Shown: positions 19,805 through 29,275, counted from the stretch's first letter. The stretch is 64,000 bases of DNA from Caulifigura coniformis (GCF_007745175.1 NZ_CP036271.1:5344314-5408313), one strand, 5' to 3'. Notes: generated by a model not told the origin, from the letters alone. Translations and numbers: made by a program.

Positions 19805-22339
19805 ATGCGTTTGACTCATCCACGGACCTGGGTTTGTGCAGGCGTTCTGGCGCTTGCGATCAGCGGCATCGCATGGAGCTTCGCCCCCGATGCCGCAAGC
19901 TCAGGCGCCCTGCTGCACCCGGCGGAATCCGTCGTCTACGTCTCGTTTGACGGCAGCGTCGCGCACGACGCGGCCTTCAAGAAGACCGCCGCATATGCCG
20001 CGCTCTATGAGTCCGGCCTGATGGGGGCATTCACAAAAGCGGCCGAACGCTTGAAGCAGTCGGCCGCAGGCAACGTCTCCGACAAGGAATTCGAACAGCT
20101 GGGCAAGATGATTGGGCTGGCGAATCACGCGATCGAGCGGGGGCTGTCGATGTCGATCGTCGTGCAGCCTCCAGCCGGAGGGCCTCCGACCGCCAGCGCC
20201 ACGGTCGTTCTCAACCAGGGAGCCTCCTTTCGCGCTCTCGTGGAAGGGCAGCTTCGGGAAGCGCTCGCCAATGAGCCCGAATTCCACGTCGAAGAGTACA
20301 GCGATGGCGGCAAACCGGCCGGGATCATGGTCTCCCGCGAGGACGGCCCCATGGGGGCAAAGTTCACGCTGTTCGAGAAGTCCGGGCACCTGGTGCTGAA
20401 CGTAGCGACGACCTCCGGTGGAAAATCTCCCGCTCGCGAGGTCAGTTTCCAGGCACTCGGCGGACAGGGTAAGAACGTCTCCTCGCACCCGCTTTACCGT
20501 GACCCAGCAGCCGAACGCGACTTCATTCAGAACGGGATTGGCTGGCTCGATTTCAAGCCTCTGAAGGCGATGTTTGGAGGAATGCCGCTTCCGCCCACGC
20601 GGAGTGGCGCGCAGATCTCGGTCGATGAACTCCTGTCGATCCTGGGGGTGGACACACTGGAATCAGTCGTCAGCCGCTCGGGCTTCCGGGACCGCGCCAC
20701 CTGGACGGAGACCCGCGTCATCGCCCCGGGGCCCCGCAAGGGGCTGATGGGCCTCATCGACCAGCCCACGTTCACGATTTCCGATCTGCCTCCGCTGCCG
20801 AAGCAGCCGTTCACGATCCTGGCCTCGTCGGTTGATGCCGGGGCGGCATACGACCGGCTCGTCGGCGTTTTCAAGGCGATGTCCGAAAAGGTCGACCCGA
20901 ACGCCATCGGACAGTTCGATCAGGGGCTCGCGCAGGTCGAGGCCCAGATCGGGTTCTCCATCCGCAACGATCTTCTCGGACCGCTCAAGGGAGTGATGGC
21001 GTTTGCCGCCGATGGCGGCGGCTCGCAAAGCCTCGATTCGCTGCAGTTCTCTCTGCAGGTTTCCGACGCCGAGCGCTTCCGGGCCACGCTGCAGAAAATC
21101 TTTGACCTGGCCGCACAGGCGTCGCAGGGGCAGGTGACGTTCGAAACCGTCACGAAGTACGGCCGGGAGATGTCGGTGATGCGGATTCGCCAGGCGCCAA
21201 TCGTGGTGCCGACGATCTGCGTCGACCGGAAGTTTGCCCACGTCGGGCTGCTGCCCCAGGCGGTCGAAATGGCCCTGCTGCGTACCGATGGCAAGCTTCC
21301 GGGCTGGAAACCGGATGGCGACACGGCCGAGGCGCTGAAACTCATGCCGGAGAAGATGACCAGCTTTTCGTACAGCGATGCTCCGATGATGTACGGCCGG
21401 CTGATCGGGCAGGCTCCGCTCCTGCTCGGATTGATCCAGACGGCGACGGCCCAGGCCGCCCCTCAATTCGAATTCCCACTCAAAGCTGAGGACCTTCCAC
21501 CGGCCGAACTCGTTTCCGCGAGCCTCTTCCCCAACATCGCGGTGGGAACCGTCGATGCCGACGGCGCGAAAAACTACACGCGCAACTCGCTTCCGGGATC
21601 GGAAATGCTGCTGAGCACCGCCGGCATCGGCGTCGGGGCGGCGCTCGTCCTGCCGGCTGTCCAGCAGGCGCGGGAAGCGGCCCGTCGGACGCAGTCGAAG
21701 AACAACCTGAAGCAGATCCTGCTCGCTCTCCACAACTACTATGACACGCACAACGCCCTCCCCCCGGGCGCCGTCCCGGTTGCGGGGCTGAAGCCGGAAG
21801 AGCGCCTGAGCTGGCAGGTGATGATGCTCCCCTACCTGGAGCAGGCGGCCCTCTATAACCAGCTCGATGTCAAAGCGGGCTGGAATCAGGGAGCCAACGA
21901 AGCCGTTGTCGCGACGGAGGTCGAAGTGTTCCTTCATCCCAGCGTCCCACGGGGCGCCCCCGGAGGAACGAACTATGTCGGAATCGCCGGCCTCGGTGTT
22001 GAGGGACCGACGCTCGATGCGAAGAATCCCAAGGCCGGCATCTTCGCGTATGACAAGCCGCGAACGTTCCGGGAGGTCACCGACGGTTTGTCCAATACCG
22101 CAATGGTTGCGGAAACCAATCGGCCGGCTCCCTGGGCGCAGGGAGGCCCGGGAACGATCCGGCCCCTGACGACAGAGCCCTACATCAACGGTCCGGATGG
22201 TATCGGCGGAGTCTCGGTCGGCGGCGCCAACATCGGCATGGGCGATGGATCGGTTCGCTTCGTCAGCGACAAGATCGATCCCAGGGTCATGGAGGCCATC
22301 AGCACGATCGCGGGGGGCGAGCCGGTCGACGACTTCTGA
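19805..22339 (+). CDS. DUF1559 protein with large N-terminal extracytoplasmic region
   Basis: 844 residues. A signal peptide or anchor (VCAGVLALAISGIAWSF) is followed by ~590 residues without a named domain but soluble and mixed in structure. At about 605-630 comes a hydrophobic helix ending LPAVQQAREAARR, the signature that normally sits at the N-terminus of DUF1559 pilin-like proteins. It is followed by NNLKQILLALHNYYDTHNALPPG, LSWQVMMLPYLEQAALY and a C-terminal MGDGSVRFVS, the usual H-X9-DG-type end. ATG at 19805 has AAGGAG 10 nt upstream; GTG at 19796 overlaps that site. Export by Sec; function of DUF1559 is unknown. Confidence 0.92.
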   Translation: MRLTHPRTWVCAGVLALAISGIAWSFAPDAASSGALLHPAESVVYVSFDGSVAHDAAFKKTAAYAALYESGLMGAFTKAAERLKQSAAGNVSDKEFEQLGKMIGLANHAIERGLSMSIVVQPPAGGPPTASATVVLNQGASFRALVEGQLREALANEPEFHVEEYSDGGKPAGIMVSREDGPMGAKFTLFEKSGHLVLNVATTSGGKSPAREVSFQALGGQGKNVSSHPLYRDPAAERDFIQNGIGWLDFKPLKAMFGGMPLPPTRSGAQISVDELLSILGVDTLESVVSRSGFRDRATWTETRVIAPGPRKGLMGLIDQPTFTISDLPPLPKQPFTILASSVDAGAAYDRLVGVFKAMSEKVDPNAIGQFDQGLAQVEAQIGFSIRNDLLGPLKGVMAFAADGGGSQSLDSLQFSLQVSDAERFRATLQKIFDLAAQASQGQVTFETVTKYGREMSVMRIRQAPIVVPTICVDRKFAHVGLLPQAVEMALLRTDGKLPGWKPDGDTAEALKLMPEKMTSFSYSDAPMMYGRLIGQAPLLLGLIQTATAQAAPQFEFPLKAEDLPPAELVSASLFPNIAVGTVDADGAKNYTRNSLPGSEMLLSTAGIGVGAALVLPAVQQAREAARRTQSKNNLKQILLALHNYYDTHNALPPGAVPVAGLKPEERLSWQVMMLPYLEQAALYNQLDVKAGWNQGANEAVVATEVEVFLHPSVPRGAPGGTNYVGIAGLGVEGPTLDAKNPKAGIFAYDKPRTFREVTDGLSNTAMVAETNRPAPWAQGGPGTIRPLTTEPYINGPDGIGGVSVGGANIGMGDGSVRFVSDKIDPRVMEAISTIAGGEPVDDF

Positions 22340-22355
22340 TGAGCGGTCTCATGCG

Positions 22356-22388
22356 GCAGCCCGGCCAGTTCCCCGGCCGGGCTGCTTT
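22356..22388 (+). terminator. rho-independent terminator
   Basis: GCAGCCCGGCC pairs with GGCCGGGCTGC around an 8-base loop, then TTTCT. It follows the DUF1559 stop by 16 bases and precedes the next gene on the same strand. Confidence 0.75.
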
Positions 22389-22412
22389 CTGTCAGTTCCC
22401 TGCACGTGCTGA

Positions 22413-23207
22413 ATGAGTGCTTTCGAGATGGCTTCCCGTTCGGATGAAGAACTGCCCGCGCTCACGCCTGATGAGCGGGCCCGCTACGAATGGCAGATGT
22501 GGATTGACGGCCACGGGGAACCGGGCCAGCGAAAACTCAAGAACACATCGGTCCTGATTTCACGCATCGGCGGAGTCGGCGGAACTGTCGCCTACTATCT
22601 GGCGGCCGCGGGAATCGGAAAGCTGCTGCTGGCGCACGCCGGAACGATCCGGCCGAGCGATCTCAACCGCCAGATCCTGATGACCACCCCCGCACTGGGA
22701 ACCTCCCGCGTCGATTCCGCCTCCGCCCGGCTCCGTGAACTCAATCCTCTCGTCGAAATCGAGACCGTTGGCGAGAATGTCAGCGAGGAGAACGCCGACC
22801 GCCTCGTCGGGAAAGTCGACCTCGTCGTGGATGCGGCGCCGCTGTTCGCCGAGCGGCACGCCATGAACCGTGCGGCCGTGCGGGCGAACAAACCGCTCGT
22901 CGAAGCCGGGATGTACGACTACGACGGGCAGTTGACGACCGTCCTCCCGGGAAAGACTCCCTGCCTCGCGTGTCTCTGGCCCAACGACCCCGTCCACTGG
23001 AAACGCGAGTTCCCGGTGCTCGGCGCGATGTCGGGCGTCGTCGGGGCGCTCGCTGCGGCCGAAGTCGTGAAGTGCATCACGGGCGTCGGCGAACCGCTCA
23101 CGGGCCGCCTCCTGACGATGAACCTCCGCAGCATGTCCTTCCGCACGCTCTCAATCGAGCGCGATCCGAATTGCCGCGTCTGCGGAGCCCTCTCACCAGT
23201 CGGGTGA
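22413..23207 (+). CDS. ThiF/MoeB (E1)-like protein with altered ATP site
   Basis: 264 residues. Overall layout is that of MoeB/ThiF/HesA: a Rossmann entry (VLISRIGGVGGTVAYYLA), SDLNRQI with the Arg-Gln pair, a zinc site CLAC...CRVC, and the helix GAMSGVVGALAAAEVVKCI. Normal members adenylate a ubiquitin-like sulfur carrier. Here the first Gly of GxGGxG is Arg, the Asp-x-Asp after the second strand is His-Ala-Gly (LAHAGTI), and the ATDN-type Asp is replaced (DAAPLFAER). Zinc cysteines are kept. The protein may bind but not adenylate, or act on another substrate. ATG at 22413 or 22428. No ThiS or MoaD partner is nearby. Confidence 0.88.
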   Translation: MSAFEMASRSDEELPALTPDERARYEWQMWIDGHGEPGQRKLKNTSVLISRIGGVGGTVAYYLAAAGIGKLLLAHAGTIRPSDLNRQILMTTPALGTSRVDSASARLRELNPLVEIETVGENVSEENADRLVGKVDLVVDAAPLFAERHAMNRAAVRANKPLVEAGMYDYDGQLTTVLPGKTPCLACLWPNDPVHWKREFPVLGAMSGVVGALAAAEVVKCITGVGEPLTGRLLTMNLRSMSFRTLSIERDPNCRVCGALSPVG

Positions 23208-23224
23208 CCGGAGGAGACGCCGGA

Positions 23225-23518
23225 TCACGTCGCCGGCTTGTTCGGCTTCTTCCGCAGCACGCCGCTTTGCAGGTCTTTGACGACTTCTGCCAGGATTGCC
23301 GGGTCGCGGCGTTCCCAGACGTGATTGAGGCGTGTCTGCGGGATTTCGAGCCGCTCCATCACGTCGCGGGCCGTCGTCCACAGCTTGTCGCGCTGCTTGT
23401 CCGTCGACGCCAGGTACAGGCTCGTCACCAGTTCGGCGAGCTTCGTTTCATCGAGCTGGTCGCGGTTGTCGTAGTACCGCTTGATGATCTTCTTCTGATA
23501 CTCGGAATGATCCGCCAT
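23225..23518 (-). CDS. small conserved-looking helical protein
   Basis: 97 residues, fully helical and charged (KKIIKRYYDNRDQLDETKLA at the start, DLQSGVLRKKPNKP at the end), without signal peptide or cysteines. GGAGG six bases before the ATG gives a strong start. I recognise the type as common beside planctomycete genes but can name no function. It converges with the ThiF-like gene (17-base gap) and lies ~70 bases downstream of the prenyl synthase on the same strand, so the two may share a transcript. Confidence 0.8.
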   Translation of the reverse strand: MADHSEYQKKIIKRYYDNRDQLDETKLAELVTSLYLASTDKQRDKLWTTARDVMERLEIPQTRLNHVWERRDPAILAEVVKDLQSGVLRKKPNKPAT

Positions 23519-23590
23519 CGTCGCCTCCGTGACTCCATTCGCAGCGCCGGGCGCTGCCGACAGGAAAAAACTCCGCTCCGCTGACGTCCG

Positions 23591-24499
23591 TCAGCGGTCT
23601 CTCAACACAACGTACGTGGCCAGCGCCTCGAGACCGCGGCTCATGAGGCCGGCCTCCCGCAGGGCGGAAACGGCGTCGTCCGTCAGGGCCTCGGCCCGTC
23701 GCTGGCTCTCTTCGACTCCGAGCAGCCCGGGGTATGTCAGCTTGTTTCGGCCGGCGTCCTTTTGGACTCCCTTGCCCAGCATCTCCGGTGTGCTGGTCAG
23801 GTCGAGCAGGTCGTCCGCAATCTGGAAGGCCAGGCCGATGTCGTCCCCATAGCGGGTCAGGGCGGCGAGGCGGCTGTCGTCGGCGCCGGCAATTCGCCCC
23901 CCCATTCGCAGCGCGGCGCCGATCAGACGCCCCGTCTTGCGGCGATGGATCGATTCCAGGTGATCCACACTGGTAATCCCGCCCGTCTCGGCCTCGAGGT
24001 CGGCCTGCTGTCCTCCCACCATCCCCTCGGCGCCCGAGCCGGAGGCCAGTTCGCGAATGCACGCCACCACACGATCGGGCGCGATGGAAAGCCCCGCGAC
24101 GACTTCAAACGCCAGCGTCAGCAGGCCGTCGCCGGCGAGAATGGCCGTCGCTTCCCCGAATTTCACGTGATTCGTCGGCTGACCGCGACGGAGATCATCG
24201 TCATCCATCGCCGGGAGGTCGTCGTGAATCAGGGAGTAGGTGTGGATCAGTTCGATCGCCGCGGCGGCGGGGAGCGCCTGCTCCAGTTCGCCGCCACAGG
24301 CCTCGCAGGACAGCAGGACCAGTATCGGCCGCAGTCGTTTGCCGCCCGCGGCAACGCTGTACTGCATCGATTCCCGGAGGATTGCCGGGCAATGAGCGCT
24401 CAGCGCCAGCGTCCGCCCCAGCGCCGCTTCGACCGACGCGCGCAATGGGGGGAGATGTTCTTCGAGGAGCCAGCGGATCTCAGCGGCAGCATTGCTCAT
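23591..24499 (-). CDS. ispA: short-chain isoprenyl diphosphate synthase (IspA-like)
   Basis: 302 residues. Condenses isopentenyl diphosphate with allylic diphosphates in isoprenoid synthesis. First Asp-rich motif is DDLPAMDDDD (Asp93, Asp94, Asp99) inside IHTYSLIHDDLPAMDDDDLR; the second is DDLLD in FQIADDLLDLTST. Tyr88 five residues before the first motif favours a C15 (farnesyl) product, but geranylgeranyl cannot be excluded. GGKRLRP and GKLTYPG-like (RNKLTYPGLLG) motifs are kept. ATG at 24499 is preferred to 24523 because the conserved region and GGAAGAG lie there. Neighbours do not include dxs or xseB. Confidence 0.93.
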   Translation of the reverse strand: MSNAAAEIRWLLEEHLPPLRASVEAALGRTLALSAHCPAILRESMQYSVAAGGKRLRPILVLLSCEACGGELEQALPAAAAIELIHTYSLIHDDLPAMDDDDLRRGQPTNHVKFGEATAILAGDGLLTLAFEVVAGLSIAPDRVVACIRELASGSGAEGMVGGQQADLEAETGGITSVDHLESIHRRKTGRLIGAALRMGGRIAGADDSRLAALTRYGDDIGLAFQIADDLLDLTSTPEMLGKGVQKDAGRNKLTYPGLLGVEESQRRAEALTDDAVSALREAGLMSRGLEALATYVVLRDR

Positions 24500-24619
24500 C
24501 ACTCTTCCCACAAGAGGCGGCAAGCTAGCGTTTCAGTCGCCCGCTGGCGAGTGCGAGGCAGATCGCCGCGGGCGGCCGCATTCTGAAGGGAGATGGCCAG
24601 TCGCCAGCCTCGCTGTCGA

Positions 24620-25846
24620 TCAGGCTTTTTCCGCAGCCGGAAGCGCGTTGCCCAGCCCGGCCGCGGAAACTCCGTGCGAGTTGCGGTACGCTCCCGGGGT
24701 CACCCCGACTTCGCGCTTGAACGCGGCACAGAAATACTCGACGTGGTCAAATCCGGTTTGCGCCGCGATGACCGACAGCGGCAGCGACGTGCTCAGAAGC
24801 AAAGTCTTCACCCGCCCGATCCGCACACGTGTAATCTCGTCATGCGGCGTCCGCCGGAGCGCGTCCACGAATCGGATATCGAGGGTCCTGCGGGATACGT
24901 CGAGTTCCCGGGCCAGGTCTTCCACCGACAGGCGCATCCCCGCCTTCTCGCGAATCAACGTCACCGCCCGGGCTACCAGCTGGTCTTCGAAGGCCAGCAC
25001 GTCGCTCGAGCCGCGGCATTCGACCCGCTCGGGGAAGATTTCGATTCCCTCCCAAGAGTCTCCCCGGCCTCGCGACAGCATCCGATCGAGCAGCTGGCCC
25101 GCCAGGTAACCGCCGCGAAAGGTATTCGGCACAACGCTCGACAGGCGCGGCTCGCACAGTTCGCAGATGAGCTCGTCATTGTCGGCGCCGACAACCGCCA
25201 CCTGCTCGGGAACAGCAATGGAAGCACTCCGGCAGGCGTCAAGCAGTTGCTGCCCCCGGAGGTCGTCGCCCGTCAGCACTCCGACCGGTTTCGGAAGAGA
25301 AGCGACCCACGCCCGCAGTTCGCGGTCGGCGCGGGACCACGAATAGTTCCTGGCGAGGGGTGTCGAAGGCTGGAAGGTGGCCGATTCCAGCCCCAGCTCG
25401 TTCGCGTAGTCCCTGAATTCCGTCTCCCGGTAATGCGACCACTGGAACCGGTGGTCGCCATAGAATGCGAACCGCGTAAAGCCTCGTTCGATCAGGTGGT
25501 CGATTCCCAGACGCACCAGACGACGGTCGTTGATCGACACCCACGACCCGAACTTGAAGTTCCGTCCTCCGCTGACGTCCACGACCGGAACCTCGTACGT
25601 GCTCAGCCGCCGGCCCAGGGCCGGATCGAAGACCCGCGCGATGATTCCGTCCACGCGCTGCTTGGGAAAGGGCGCCAGAGGGTCGAAACCGGGCTCATTC
25701 TCCGGCAGCAGAAGCGACCACGAGTCGTGCTCCCGAACGTAGGCGACAATGCCACGCAACAATTCCCGGGCGTAGCCGTTCGAATACTCGATCAGCAGCG
25801 CAATTCTCGGTCGGCGGGATCTCGCTCGCGAAGCCCTCTCGAGCAT
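24620..25846 (-). CDS. XylR-type transcriptional regulator (sugar-binding + AraC HTH)
   Basis: 408 residues. An N-terminal LacI/periplasmic-binding-protein-like domain (about 10-280: RIALLIEYSNGYARELLRGI, RVDGIIARVFDP, VAVVGADNDELICELCEPRL) is fused to a C-terminal AraC HTH pair (ELDVSRRTLDIRF and TGFDHVEYFCAAFKREVGVT). This is the architecture of E. coli XylR, which activates xylose genes. No xylose genes are in this window, so the inducer and target are unknown. There is no N-terminal LacI HTH. ATG at 25846 precedes the basic start of the domain; GTG at 25873 is less likely. Confidence 0.92.
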   Translation of the reverse strand: MLERASRARSRRPRIALLIEYSNGYARELLRGIVAYVREHDSWSLLLPENEPGFDPLAPFPKQRVDGIIARVFDPALGRRLSTYEVPVVDVSGGRNFKFGSWVSINDRRLVRLGIDHLIERGFTRFAFYGDHRFQWSHYRETEFRDYANELGLESATFQPSTPLARNYSWSRADRELRAWVASLPKPVGVLTGDDLRGQQLLDACRSASIAVPEQVAVVGADNDELICELCEPRLSSVVPNTFRGGYLAGQLLDRMLSRGRGDSWEGIEIFPERVECRGSSDVLAFEDQLVARAVTLIREKAGMRLSVEDLARELDVSRRTLDIRFVDALRRTPHDEITRVRIGRVKTLLLSTSLPLSVIAAQTGFDHVEYFCAAFKREVGVTPGAYRNSHGVSAAGLGNALPAAEKA

Positions 25847-25998
25847 GGCTGACTTCGGTTTTCCGGGGTGCACGGAGACGCCGGCCAGGTGCAGCCTGGA
25901 CCTTCAGCAACGCAATCACGCGGAGTATGCCATTCAGGATGGGCGAGAATCCACAAATCGGCAAGAGGACATGCTCGTGAATGTTGGGCCGCGGCCGG

Positions 25999-27234
25999 TC
26001 AGCCTCGCTCCTTGCCCCACGCGATCGCCAGTTGCACAAGCACCTTGACCGCCTTCTCCATCTCGTCGAGGCTTGCCCATTCGAGCGGAGAATGAGGATT
26101 GTGCTGACCGCAGGACAGGTTGGGGCAGGGGAGCCCGGCTTCAGTCATCAGCGCGCCGTCTGTCCCTCCGCGAATGATGTCCATAATCGGCTCGAGGCCC
26201 GCCGCCTTGACGGCCTCGACGGCCTTGGGAATGGCGCGCGGCTCTTTCTCCATCCCGTCCCGCATGTTGCGGTATTGCTTGCGTGTTGCCACTTCAATGG
26301 TCGCCCTCGGATACTTCCGCCGGAGCGGGTCGGCGATTCCTTCCAGCAGCGCCGCGTAGTCCGCCAGCTTCGGCGTATCGAAGTCACGCAGGATCAACCG
26401 CAGAGACGCCCTGGCCACCCCCCCCTCGATGACGTAGGGATGAATGAAACCCTCCCGCCCGTCCGTGGTCTCCGGCGAGAGATGGTCGACCGGAAGCTGC
26501 GCCACGAACTCCGACAGGATCCGGATCGCATTGACCATCGCCCCCTTTCCGACTGAAGGATGCGTGTTGATGCCGGTGACCGTGACCGTCGCGCCGTCTG
26601 CGGAGAATGTCTCTCCATCAATCCGCGCGCTGCCGCCCGAGTCGAGCGTGTAGCCGCACACCCCGCCGAGTTTCTGGAAATCGAGTCCCTTGATCCCCCG
26701 CCCGATCTCCTCATCGACGGTGAACAGCACCCGCACAGGGCCATGGGGAATCGTACGGTCGGCCATCAGTTCTTCGGCCGCGGCCATGATGACAGCGATT
26801 CCGGCCTTATCGTCGCCGCCGAGGAGCGTGGTTCCGTCGGTGGTGATCACTGTCGTTCCGACGAGCGAGGCGAGTTCGGGGTTCTCTTTCACGCGGATGA
26901 CGCGGCTCCGGTCGCCCGGGAGCACGATGTCGGCGCCGTCGTAGTTCCAGTGCAGCACCGGTTTGACGTTCGTTCCGGAGAACTCGGGTGAAGTATCGAC
27001 GTGCGAGTTCCACACGATCATCGGCGCGTCATGAGCAACCGTCTTCGGAATCGTCGCCATCACGATCCCGTTGTCCGCGATGCAAACGTCTTCGAGGCCA
27101 AGGGACTTGCATTCTTCGGCCAGCAGCCGGCAGAGATCGAGCTGCTTGAGCGTGCTCGGCGACGTTTCGCTCGATTCATCGGACTGGGTATCGATGCGGA
27201 CGTATCGCAGGAAGCGTTCAAGGAGCGTGGGCAC
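25999..27234 (-). CDS. pepT: peptidase T (tripeptidase)
   Basis: 411 residues, same length as E. coli PepT (408). M20 metallopeptidase removing the N-terminal residue of tripeptides in the cytoplasm. Zinc ligands line up: NSHVDTSPEF (His78, Asp80), GGDDKAG (Asp141), VDEEIG (Glu175/176), YTLDSGG, and the C-terminal NPHSPLEW. GTG at 27234 begins VPTLLERFLRYVRIDTQS as in the family; the frame to 27300 is not supported. Monocistronic. Confidence 0.96.
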   Translation of the reverse strand: MPTLLERFLRYVRIDTQSDESSETSPSTLKQLDLCRLLAEECKSLGLEDVCIADNGIVMATIPKTVAHDAPMIVWNSHVDTSPEFSGTNVKPVLHWNYDGADIVLPGDRSRVIRVKENPELASLVGTTVITTDGTTLLGGDDKAGIAVIMAAAEELMADRTIPHGPVRVLFTVDEEIGRGIKGLDFQKLGGVCGYTLDSGGSARIDGETFSADGATVTVTGINTHPSVGKGAMVNAIRILSEFVAQLPVDHLSPETTDGREGFIHPYVIEGGVARASLRLILRDFDTPKLADYAALLEGIADPLRRKYPRATIEVATRKQYRNMRDGMEKEPRAIPKAVEAVKAAGLEPIMDIIRGGTDGALMTEAGLPCPNLSCGQHNPHSPLEWASLDEMEKAVKVLVQLAIAWGKERG

Positions 27235-27339
27235 GGGCGGTAAATCCTGTCGTTGACGCCGCAGCGGGCGAAACCAATGGCGCGTGTTGTCGCGAGCCAC
27301 AGGATAGCCCCGCCCGGCGCGGGATACAGGTTGACGCTC

Positions 27340-27387
27340 CCCCGAAAAGCAAAAGCACTCGGGCCGCTTTTGGAACGGCCCGAGTGC
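27340..27387 (-). terminator. rho-independent terminator of sulfatase gene
   Basis: A 12-bp stem GCACTCGGGCCG / CGGCCCGAGTGC (27355-27366 with 27376-27387) is followed on the minus strand by GCTTTTGCTTTT. It ends the sulfatase transcript 35 bases after its stop. Confidence 0.85.
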
Positions 27388-27423
27388 CTGTGGAATTGAG
27401 CAAGTGGTTCCACCAACGACTGC

Positions 27424-28884
27424 TTACGCGGCCTTGGCAGCCTTCTTTCCTTTCCCCTTTTTCTTTGGAGCGGCCGGGGCCTTTGTCGAGTCGTCACGCT
27501 TCTCCGGAATCGGAGCGTTGACCGATTCCCGCCACGCCACGAGTCGGGCATGCAGGTCCTTCACCATGTCCGGCTTCTCTTTTGCAAGATCCTTCTCCTG
27601 CCCCGCGTCCTTGACGACGTCGTACAGTTCGAGCCGACCATCTTCGAAGAACTCGATCAGCTTGTAGTCGCCATGCCGGATCGCGCTCGCCGGAGTCGTC
27701 CGCCAGCTGTTTCCCGCCGCGCCCAGGTATCCCGGGAAATGCCAGAACAGGTCTTCGCGGCCCAGTGGCTTCTCGCCGCCCGACTTCAGACTCGCGACAA
27801 GGCTGACGCCATCCAGCGGCTGGTTGTCGGGCGCCACGCCGCCGCTCAATTCAAGCAGCGTCGGATGCAGGTCGACGCTCAGGATTGGCTGCGTTGAGGC
27901 CGAGCCCGGCTTGATCGTGTCGGTCCACCGGACGACCCAGGGCACCCGCACGCCCCCCTCGTACAGCATTCCCTTTCCGCCCCGCAGCGGAGCATTGTCC
28001 GTGATCTCGCCCTTGCCCGTATTCTTGAACACCCCGGCCCTGGAATAGCCGCCGACACCGCCGTTATCGCTCGAGAAGATGATCAGCGTGTTCTTTCCAA
28101 GGCCCAGTTCATCGATCTTCGCGACCACGCGGCCGACGCTTTCATCGACGCTGGCAATCATCGCCGCATAGGTTGGATCGTGGTGGCCTCCGACCGCCGC
28201 CTTGTCTTTGAATCGGGCGATGATGTCTTCCTTGGCCTGGTATGGAGAATGCACTCCGTAGTGCGGCAGGTAGAGGAAGAACGGCTTCGTCCTGTTCCGT
28301 TCGATGAAGTCGACCGCCTTGTCCGTGAGAAAGTCCGCAAGGTAGGCCCCTTCGGGCACGTCGACTTTCGGACTCGTGTTGAAATTGAAATGCTTGCCTG
28401 CGCTGACGATTGCTTCGTCGAAGCCCTGTTGTGACGGGTGGTAGCCGTCGCGCTGTCCGAGATGCCATTTTCCGAACATGGCCGTCGCGTAGCCCGCCTT
28501 CTTCATCGATTCCGCGACCGTCGTTTTCGCGAGATCCAGGTCCACCACGTTGGGAACCGGAACGAGAGGCCGCGAGGTGGTGTCGAACCGGTCCGTGCTG
28601 CCGACGGTGTAGATGCCTGTCCGCGGGCCATACTGGCCCGTCATCAGCGCCGCCCGCGTCGGCTGACAGTTTGGCCCGCAGGTGTACCCATGGGTGTATC
28701 GCAGGCCTTGCGCGGCGAGGCGATCGATATTCGGCGTCTCGTAGTACTTGCTCCCGAAGCAGGCGACGTCGGTATATCCAAGGTCGTCTGCGAGGATGAA
28801 CACGACATTCGGGCGCGGGGGATCAGCGGCCAGGGCCGGACCGGCCAGCAGCAGAAACGCGAGTACGGCGAAGCGAACGGACAT
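27424..28884 (-). CDS. secreted type I sulfatase
   Basis: 486 residues. Signal peptide MSVRFAVLAFLLLAGPALAA. Catalytic features of the arylsulfatase family: metal Asp33-Asp34 in ILADDLGYTDV, the formylglycine motif CQPTR (Cys73) followed by AALMTGQYGPRTG, KWHLG, and FSSDNGG. The Cys needs oxidation by a formylglycine-generating enzyme; none is in the window. Probable substrates are sulfated polysaccharides or esters. The last 25 residues are Lys/Ala-rich (KKKGKGKKAAKAA), an unusual basic tail that may bind polyanions. The frame is open another 253 codons upstream only because of GC-rich repeats; start at 28884 fits the signal peptide. Confidence 0.96.
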   Translation of the reverse strand: MSVRFAVLAFLLLAGPALAADPPRPNVVFILADDLGYTDVACFGSKYYETPNIDRLAAQGLRYTHGYTCGPNCQPTRAALMTGQYGPRTGIYTVGSTDRFDTTSRPLVPVPNVVDLDLAKTTVAESMKKAGYATAMFGKWHLGQRDGYHPSQQGFDEAIVSAGKHFNFNTSPKVDVPEGAYLADFLTDKAVDFIERNRTKPFFLYLPHYGVHSPYQAKEDIIARFKDKAAVGGHHDPTYAAMIASVDESVGRVVAKIDELGLGKNTLIIFSSDNGGVGGYSRAGVFKNTGKGEITDNAPLRGGKGMLYEGGVRVPWVVRWTDTIKPGSASTQPILSVDLHPTLLELSGGVAPDNQPLDGVSLVASLKSGGEKPLGREDLFWHFPGYLGAAGNSWRTTPASAIRHGDYKLIEFFEDGRLELYDVVKDAGQEKDLAKEKPDMVKDLHARLVAWRESVNAPIPEKRDDSTKAPAAPKKKGKGKKAAKAA

Positions 28885-29275
28885 CGCGGCTCTCCAGGTG
28901 GTGGAAGTACGGGGATCAACGGGCGTTCCGGCAGTCGAAGCCGCCCCGTTGCACGATAACACTCGCCTGGAATGACAGCGACGCTGCCGGTTAGCGGGAT
29001 TGGGCCGGCCGCTCGATCGCACTCGACCGGAAACAACCGCCTGCCGCTTCAGTTTGCACGTTTCCCGGTTTACGATGGCAGAGAGACGTCCGGCTGAGTT
29101 CCGGACGAACGCTGCGGTCACAAGCGGGCCGCGGCAGAAGACTCGTGAAGGTAGCCGGTAACCCCGTCGGAGAGGTCCGTGGGGGACGGACACACGGAAC
29201 GTCTCGGGCCTCAAGCCTGAGGACCGCTGTTCTTGCGGCGCCATCCGTATCACCCACAACTGAGGAGACTGATTC
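28885..29275. other. intergenic region between divergent sulfatase and lipoprotein genes
   Basis: 391 bases. It includes the lipoprotein ribosome binding site (GAGGAG near 29263) and a G/C-rich leader (about 29150-29230) with short stems such as CTCGGGC/GCCTGAG at about 29203-29221. No gene is visible. Confidence 0.35.
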
